Of a stretch of DNA of 9,654 bases, positions 7,019-9,654 are shown piece by piece; the stretch's first letter is position 1; each line of letters opens with the position of its first letter. Made by a program: the position numbers and the translations under genes. The stretch spans positions 1-9,654 of the forward strand of contig JBBINX010000079.1 in assembly GCA_037443685.1 (NCBI GenBank), written 5' to 3'. The notes below the pieces were generated by a model. That model was not told the origin of the DNA. It was given only the letters and a program-made list of their open reading frames with translations, and ran no database searches. Source of the DNA: JAHJRJ01 sp037443685 (GTDB lineage Bacteria; Bacteroidota; Ignavibacteria; UBA10030; BY39).

Positions 7019-8353
7019 ATGGTTCAAAAAAGAAGCAGTGAAGATATTTATAAGCAAGCCTGTAGAGTATTGACCGGCGGTGTAAGCAGAAATACAGTAT
7101 ATCGCAAGCCTTTTCCTCATTATGTAGAACAAGCATCGGGATGCTATATTACAGATGTTGATGGAATAGAACGGATAGATTTTGCCAACAATATGGCATC
7201 CCTGATTCATGGGCATGCTCATCCTGCAATTGTTGAGGCAGTTATTGAGCAGTTAAAAAAAGGCACTGCTTATACAATGGCTTCGGAAATTGAAGTAACG
7301 TTTGCTCAGTTATTGTGCAATAGAGTTTCAGGTTTTGAAAAAATTCGATTTGTAAACTCCGGCACCGAAGCTGTAATGGCTATGATAAAAGCATCGAGAG
7401 CGTTCACTGGGCGTCCAAAAATTGCTAAAGCAGAAGGTGCTTATCACGGCACTTATGATTTTGCAGAAATAAGTCAAACGTCAAATCCTTCAAACTGGGG
7501 CGAAGTAAATAAACCAAACAGCGTCCCGCTTACTTACGGCACCCCAAAAGGCGTTCTGAATGATGTTATAATTTTCCCTTTTAATGATGTCGAAAAAACT
7601 ATTTCCATCTTAAATCAACATGCCGATGAGATTGCGTGTGTTTTAATTGACCCAGTCCCGCATCGTGTTGGACTTATTCCGGGAACAACCGAATTTATTG
7701 AAGCTATCTATAATTGGACACGCAAAAACAATTCCCTACTCGTATTTGATGAAGTTATCACATTCAGGATAAATTATGGGGGAGCACAAGAAGAATATCC
7801 TGTCAAACCCGACTTAACTGCATTAGGAAAAATTATCGGAGGCGGTTTTCCTGTAGGCGCTCTGGCAGGTCGAGCTGATGTTATGAAAGTACTTGACCCT
7901 CGTGAAAGTAATCTCCTTTTTCCCCATTCCGGAACTTTTTCTGCTAATCCCATTACAATGACAGCCGGGTATGTTGCGATGAAATTATTTGATAAAGAAG
8001 CTGTCTTAAAATTAAATGCTTTAACAGAAAAAGCTATCAAACAAATTGAAGAAGTGATAACAATTACAGATGTACCCGTTTCTATTACCGGCGCCGGGTC
8101 AATGTTCCGTATTCATTTAACTCCAGTCCCTCCTACTACATATCGCGAGGCTTATCAACCAAAGGAAACCATCGCAGTTGTTAACGAACTGCTTGACTAT
8201 CTGTATTTAAAAGAAAATATCCTTATGGTGAATACACTAGCTTGTATGTTTTCGACTGCATTGTCACAAAAAGAAGTCGACAAACTTTCTGACGGAATGT
8301 TACGTGCTTTTAGGAGCTTAAAACCAAATATAGAAAAAATACAAAATAAATAA
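7019..8353 (+). CDS. Class III PLP aminotransferase, GSAM-like; probable beta-amino acid aminotransferase
   Basis: This 444-residue fold-type I PLP enzyme belongs to the class III group near glutamate-1-semialdehyde aminomutase (HemL). Seen: the phosphate-binding NSGTEA and the EGAYHGTYD segment. D244 and E245 lie in LLVFDEVITFR (the Asp pairs with the pyridine nitrogen). The PLP lysine is K271 in TALGKIIGGG, and HSGTFSANPITMTAGY follows. R24 in TGGVSRNTVY lies where beta-phenylalanine aminotransferases of this family place the arginine that grips the beta-amino acid carboxylate (R41 in the Variovorax enzyme, alignment from memory). Coming after an aminomutase and beside a CoA-transferase and thiolase, it probably turns the beta-amino acid into a beta-keto acid. 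It starts 20 bases after the B subunit, with no Shine-Dalgarno sequence. It is unlikely to be HemL itself, as no tetrapyrrole gene is near and the operon has a different theme. Bacillus YodT, another class III aminotransferase in a kamA cluster, is the closest contextual parallel. Confidence 0.82.
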   Translation: MVQKRSSEDIYKQACRVLTGGVSRNTVYRKPFPHYVEQASGCYITDVDGIERIDFANNMASLIHGHAHPAIVEAVIEQLKKGTAYTMASEIEVTFAQLLCNRVSGFEKIRFVNSGTEAVMAMIKASRAFTGRPKIAKAEGAYHGTYDFAEISQTSNPSNWGEVNKPNSVPLTYGTPKGVLNDVIIFPFNDVEKTISILNQHADEIACVLIDPVPHRVGLIPGTTEFIEAIYNWTRKNNSLLVFDEVITFRINYGGAQEEYPVKPDLTALGKIIGGGFPVGALAGRADVMKVLDPRESNLLFPHSGTFSANPITMTAGYVAMKLFDKEAVLKLNALTEKAIKQIEEVITITDVPVSITGAGSMFRIHLTPVPPTTYREAYQPKETIAVVNELLDYLYLKENILMVNTLACMFSTALSQKEVDKLSDGMLRAFRSLKPNIEKIQNK

Positions 8354-8364
8354 TTTTCAAAGTT

Positions 8365-9567
8365 ATGCGTGAAATATATATATGCGATGCAATAAGAACA
8401 CCAATTGGGCGCTATGGCGGTGCTCTGTCCTCTGTAAGAACTGACGACCTTGCTGCAATAGTCTTGAAATCACTAATGGAGAGAAATCCTAATGTCGATT
8501 GGCTCGAGATTGATGATGTTCTTATGGGCTGTGCCAATCAAGCAGGTGAAGATAATAGAAATATAGCAAGGATGGCATTATTAATAGCCGGCTTTTCTGA
8601 GACAATTCCGGGTGCAACCATTAACCGACTGTGTGGTTCGGGAATGGATGCAGTTGGTACAGCAGCACGGGCAATAAAAACGGGTGAAGCAGAAATAATA
8701 ATTGCCGGCGGTGTGGAAAGTATGTCGAGGGCTCCGATGGTAATAGAAAAAGCTACTGAACCTTTTTCAAGATCGATAAAAATGTACGATACGACTATTG
8801 GCTGGCGTTTTATCAACAAAACTCTTGAAAATAAATATGGCACTGATTCGATGATTGAAACAGCCGAAAACATTGCATCAGATTATAAAATTACACGCGA
8901 AGACCAAGATAAATTTGCTTTGTGGAGTCAGCAAAAAGCCATCGATGCTCAGCAAAAAGGATTGTTTGCCAATGAAGTAATTCCTGTAGTAATCCCACAA
9001 AAAAGGGGGGATTCATTAATCGTTGATAAAGACGAGCATCCACGATTAACATCAATGGAAAAATTAGCATCATTAAAACCAATTGTAAACAAAAACGGAA
9101 CTGTAACTGCCGGAAATTCATCGGGGATAAACGACGGTGCTTGTGCCTTAATCATTGCTTCTGAAAAAGCCGTTAATAAGTATAGTCTAAAACCATTGGC
9201 TATGATTTTAGGTATGGAAGTCGCGGGTGTATACCCGCGTGTAATGGGATTAGGACCTGTTCCTGCTTCAAACAAGATTCTAAAACGTTTAGGATTAAAC
9301 CTTGACAATTTTGATATTATTGAACTCAACGAAGCTTTTGCGTCTCAATCACTTGGGTGTATGCGCAACCTTGGATTAAAAGATGACGATTCCAGAATTA
9401 ATCCTATGGGAGGAGCAATAGCTCTTGGTCATCCATTAGGGATGAGCGGAGCCAGACTTGTTACAACTGCAGTTCACCAATTGCAAAACTCAAATTCCAA
9501 AAAAGCACTTTGTACCATGTGTATTGGTGTCGGACAAGGTATTGCTGTTGTTATTGAAAAAGTTTAA
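8365..9567 (+). CDS. pcaF: 3-oxoadipyl-CoA thiolase (PcaF/PaaJ-type)
   Basis: This is a degradative thiolase that splits 3-oxoadipyl-CoA with CoA into succinyl-CoA and acetyl-CoA. At 400 residues it has the normal length. The nucleophilic cysteine is C90 in NRLCGSGMD; the other catalytic landmarks are N322-E-A-F, H356 in ALGHPLGMSG and C386 in CTMCIGVGQG. The CIGVGQG ending, in place of CIGGGQG, together with GRYGGALSSVRTDDLAA, GCANQAGEDNRN-ARMA and YDTTIGWRF, marks the PcaF/PaaJ branch rather than general acetoacetyl-CoA thiolases. It begins 11 bases after the aminotransferase and is the last gene of the operon visible. With the PcaI/PcaJ-type subunits it forms the complete lower end of the beta-ketoadipate pathway, without any upper aromatic branch or phenylacetate gene in view. 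Confidence 0.9.
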   Translation: MREIYICDAIRTPIGRYGGALSSVRTDDLAAIVLKSLMERNPNVDWLEIDDVLMGCANQAGEDNRNIARMALLIAGFSETIPGATINRLCGSGMDAVGTAARAIKTGEAEIIIAGGVESMSRAPMVIEKATEPFSRSIKMYDTTIGWRFINKTLENKYGTDSMIETAENIASDYKITREDQDKFALWSQQKAIDAQQKGLFANEVIPVVIPQKRGDSLIVDKDEHPRLTSMEKLASLKPIVNKNGTVTAGNSSGINDGACALIIASEKAVNKYSLKPLAMILGMEVAGVYPRVMGLGPVPASNKILKRLGLNLDNFDIIELNEAFASQSLGCMRNLGLKDDDSRINPMGGAIALGHPLGMSGARLVTTAVHQLQNSNSKKALCTMCIGVGQGIAVVIEKV

Positions 9568-9572
9568 ATAAT

Positions 9573-9600
9573 TTGACTATAAAAAAAATTGCATTATAAT
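9573..9600 (+). promoter_or_regulatory. Candidate sigma70-like promoter for the gene beyond the window
   Basis: TTGACT (9573-9578) and a perfect TATAAT (9595-9600) are spaced by 16 bases and begin 6 bases after the thiolase stop. A run of eight A lies in the spacer. Transcription would start near 9607 and run rightward out of the window. This suggests the operon ends with the thiolase and a new unit begins, though read-through is possible because no terminator is evident. Confidence 0.45.
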
Positions 9601-9615
9601 AAAAAATAAGAGAAA

Positions 9616-9641
9616 TAAATACGAACATATATGCGTATTTA
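9616..9641. repeat. 8-base perfect inverted repeat in the 3' flank
   Basis: TAAATACG (9616-9623) and CGTATTTA (9634-9641) are perfect reverse complements around a 10-base centre that itself contains the palindrome CATATATG. No T-run follows on the + strand, so it is not a typical intrinsic terminator. It lies just downstream of the expected start of transcription from the 9573-9600 promoter and could be an operator or a leader hairpin. The composition is AT-rich and the claim is modest. Confidence 0.3.
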
Positions 9642-9654
9642 CAGATGTTAGCCG

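Noticed and set aside
7019..8353. Glutamate-1-semialdehyde aminomutase (hemL)
   Set aside because: The fold and class agree, but the gene is embedded in a catabolic CoA operon with no tetrapyrrole genes, and the substrate-arginine region differs from the HemL form NSPVRAF.
4044..9567. Direct equivalence to the Bacillus kamA-yodPQRST cluster (lysine via N-acetyl-beta-lysine)
   Set aside because: Gene content is similar (KamA, two CoA-transferase subunits, class III aminotransferase), but the acetyltransferase and deacetylase are missing from the window, a PcaF-type thiolase is present, and the aminomutase lacks the lysine-binding aspartates. Kept only as the main alternative.
4044..9567. Classical clostridial lysine fermentation cluster
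   Set aside because: No 5,6-aminomutase (kamDE), 3,5-diaminohexanoate dehydrogenase, cleavage enzyme or 3-aminobutyryl-CoA ammonia lyase is present.
9645..9654. Possible start codon (ATG TTA GCC) of the next gene at the right edge
   Set aside because: Only three codons are visible and there is no Shine-Dalgarno sequence, so it cannot be supported; the ATG at 9631 closes after six codons.

Overview
The window is an AT-rich, gene-dense stretch of bacterial chromosome in which every gene is on the + strand. Features pointing to the Bacteroidota/Chlorobiota side of the tree (an Ignavibacteria-like organism is my best guess, low to moderate confidence) are the near absence of Shine-Dalgarno sequences, a Gram-negative Omp85 outer-membrane protein, and a two-subunit glycine dehydrogenase rather than the fused form. 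The two promoter candidates I can see look sigma70-like rather than like the classical Bacteroidia type. No rRNA, tRNA, mobile element, CRISPR array or integration scar is visible.

Left part (1-3863) is a tightly packed housekeeping run: the C-terminal part of ribonuclease III (cut by the window start), glycine dehydrogenase subunit 2 (gcvPB), a single-POTRA Omp85/BamA-TamA-type outer-membrane protein whose start lies inside gcvPB, and the 16S rRNA m3U1498 methyltransferase rsmE. A 180-base gap follows, with a sigma70-like promoter candidate and an AT-rich palindrome.

Right part (4044-9567) is a five-gene, nearly gapless operon: a divergent KamA-family radical SAM/PLP aminomutase, the two subunits of a PcaI/PcaJ-type 3-oxoadipate CoA-transferase, a class III (glutamate-1-semialdehyde-aminomutase-like) aminotransferase, and a PcaF-type 3-oxoadipyl-CoA thiolase. 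The last is followed by a good promoter candidate for whatever lies beyond the window.

The gene content reads as one pathway: move an alpha-amino group to the beta carbon, transaminate the beta-amino acid to a beta-keto acid, activate it with CoA, and cleave it thiolytically. The CoA-transferase and thiolase look specific for 3-oxoadipate, yet no aromatic ring-cleavage gene is present. The aminomutase lacks both aspartates that hold the lysine side chain in lysine 2,3-aminomutase. The simplest reading is a route 2-aminoadipate -> 3-aminoadipate -> 3-oxoadipate -> 3-oxoadipyl-CoA -> acetyl-CoA + succinyl-CoA, that is, a lower lysine-degradation pathway that begins with a radical SAM 2-aminoadipate 2,3-aminomutase. 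I know of no described pathway of this form. A variant of the Bacillus kamA-yod beta-lysine type cluster is the main alternative.
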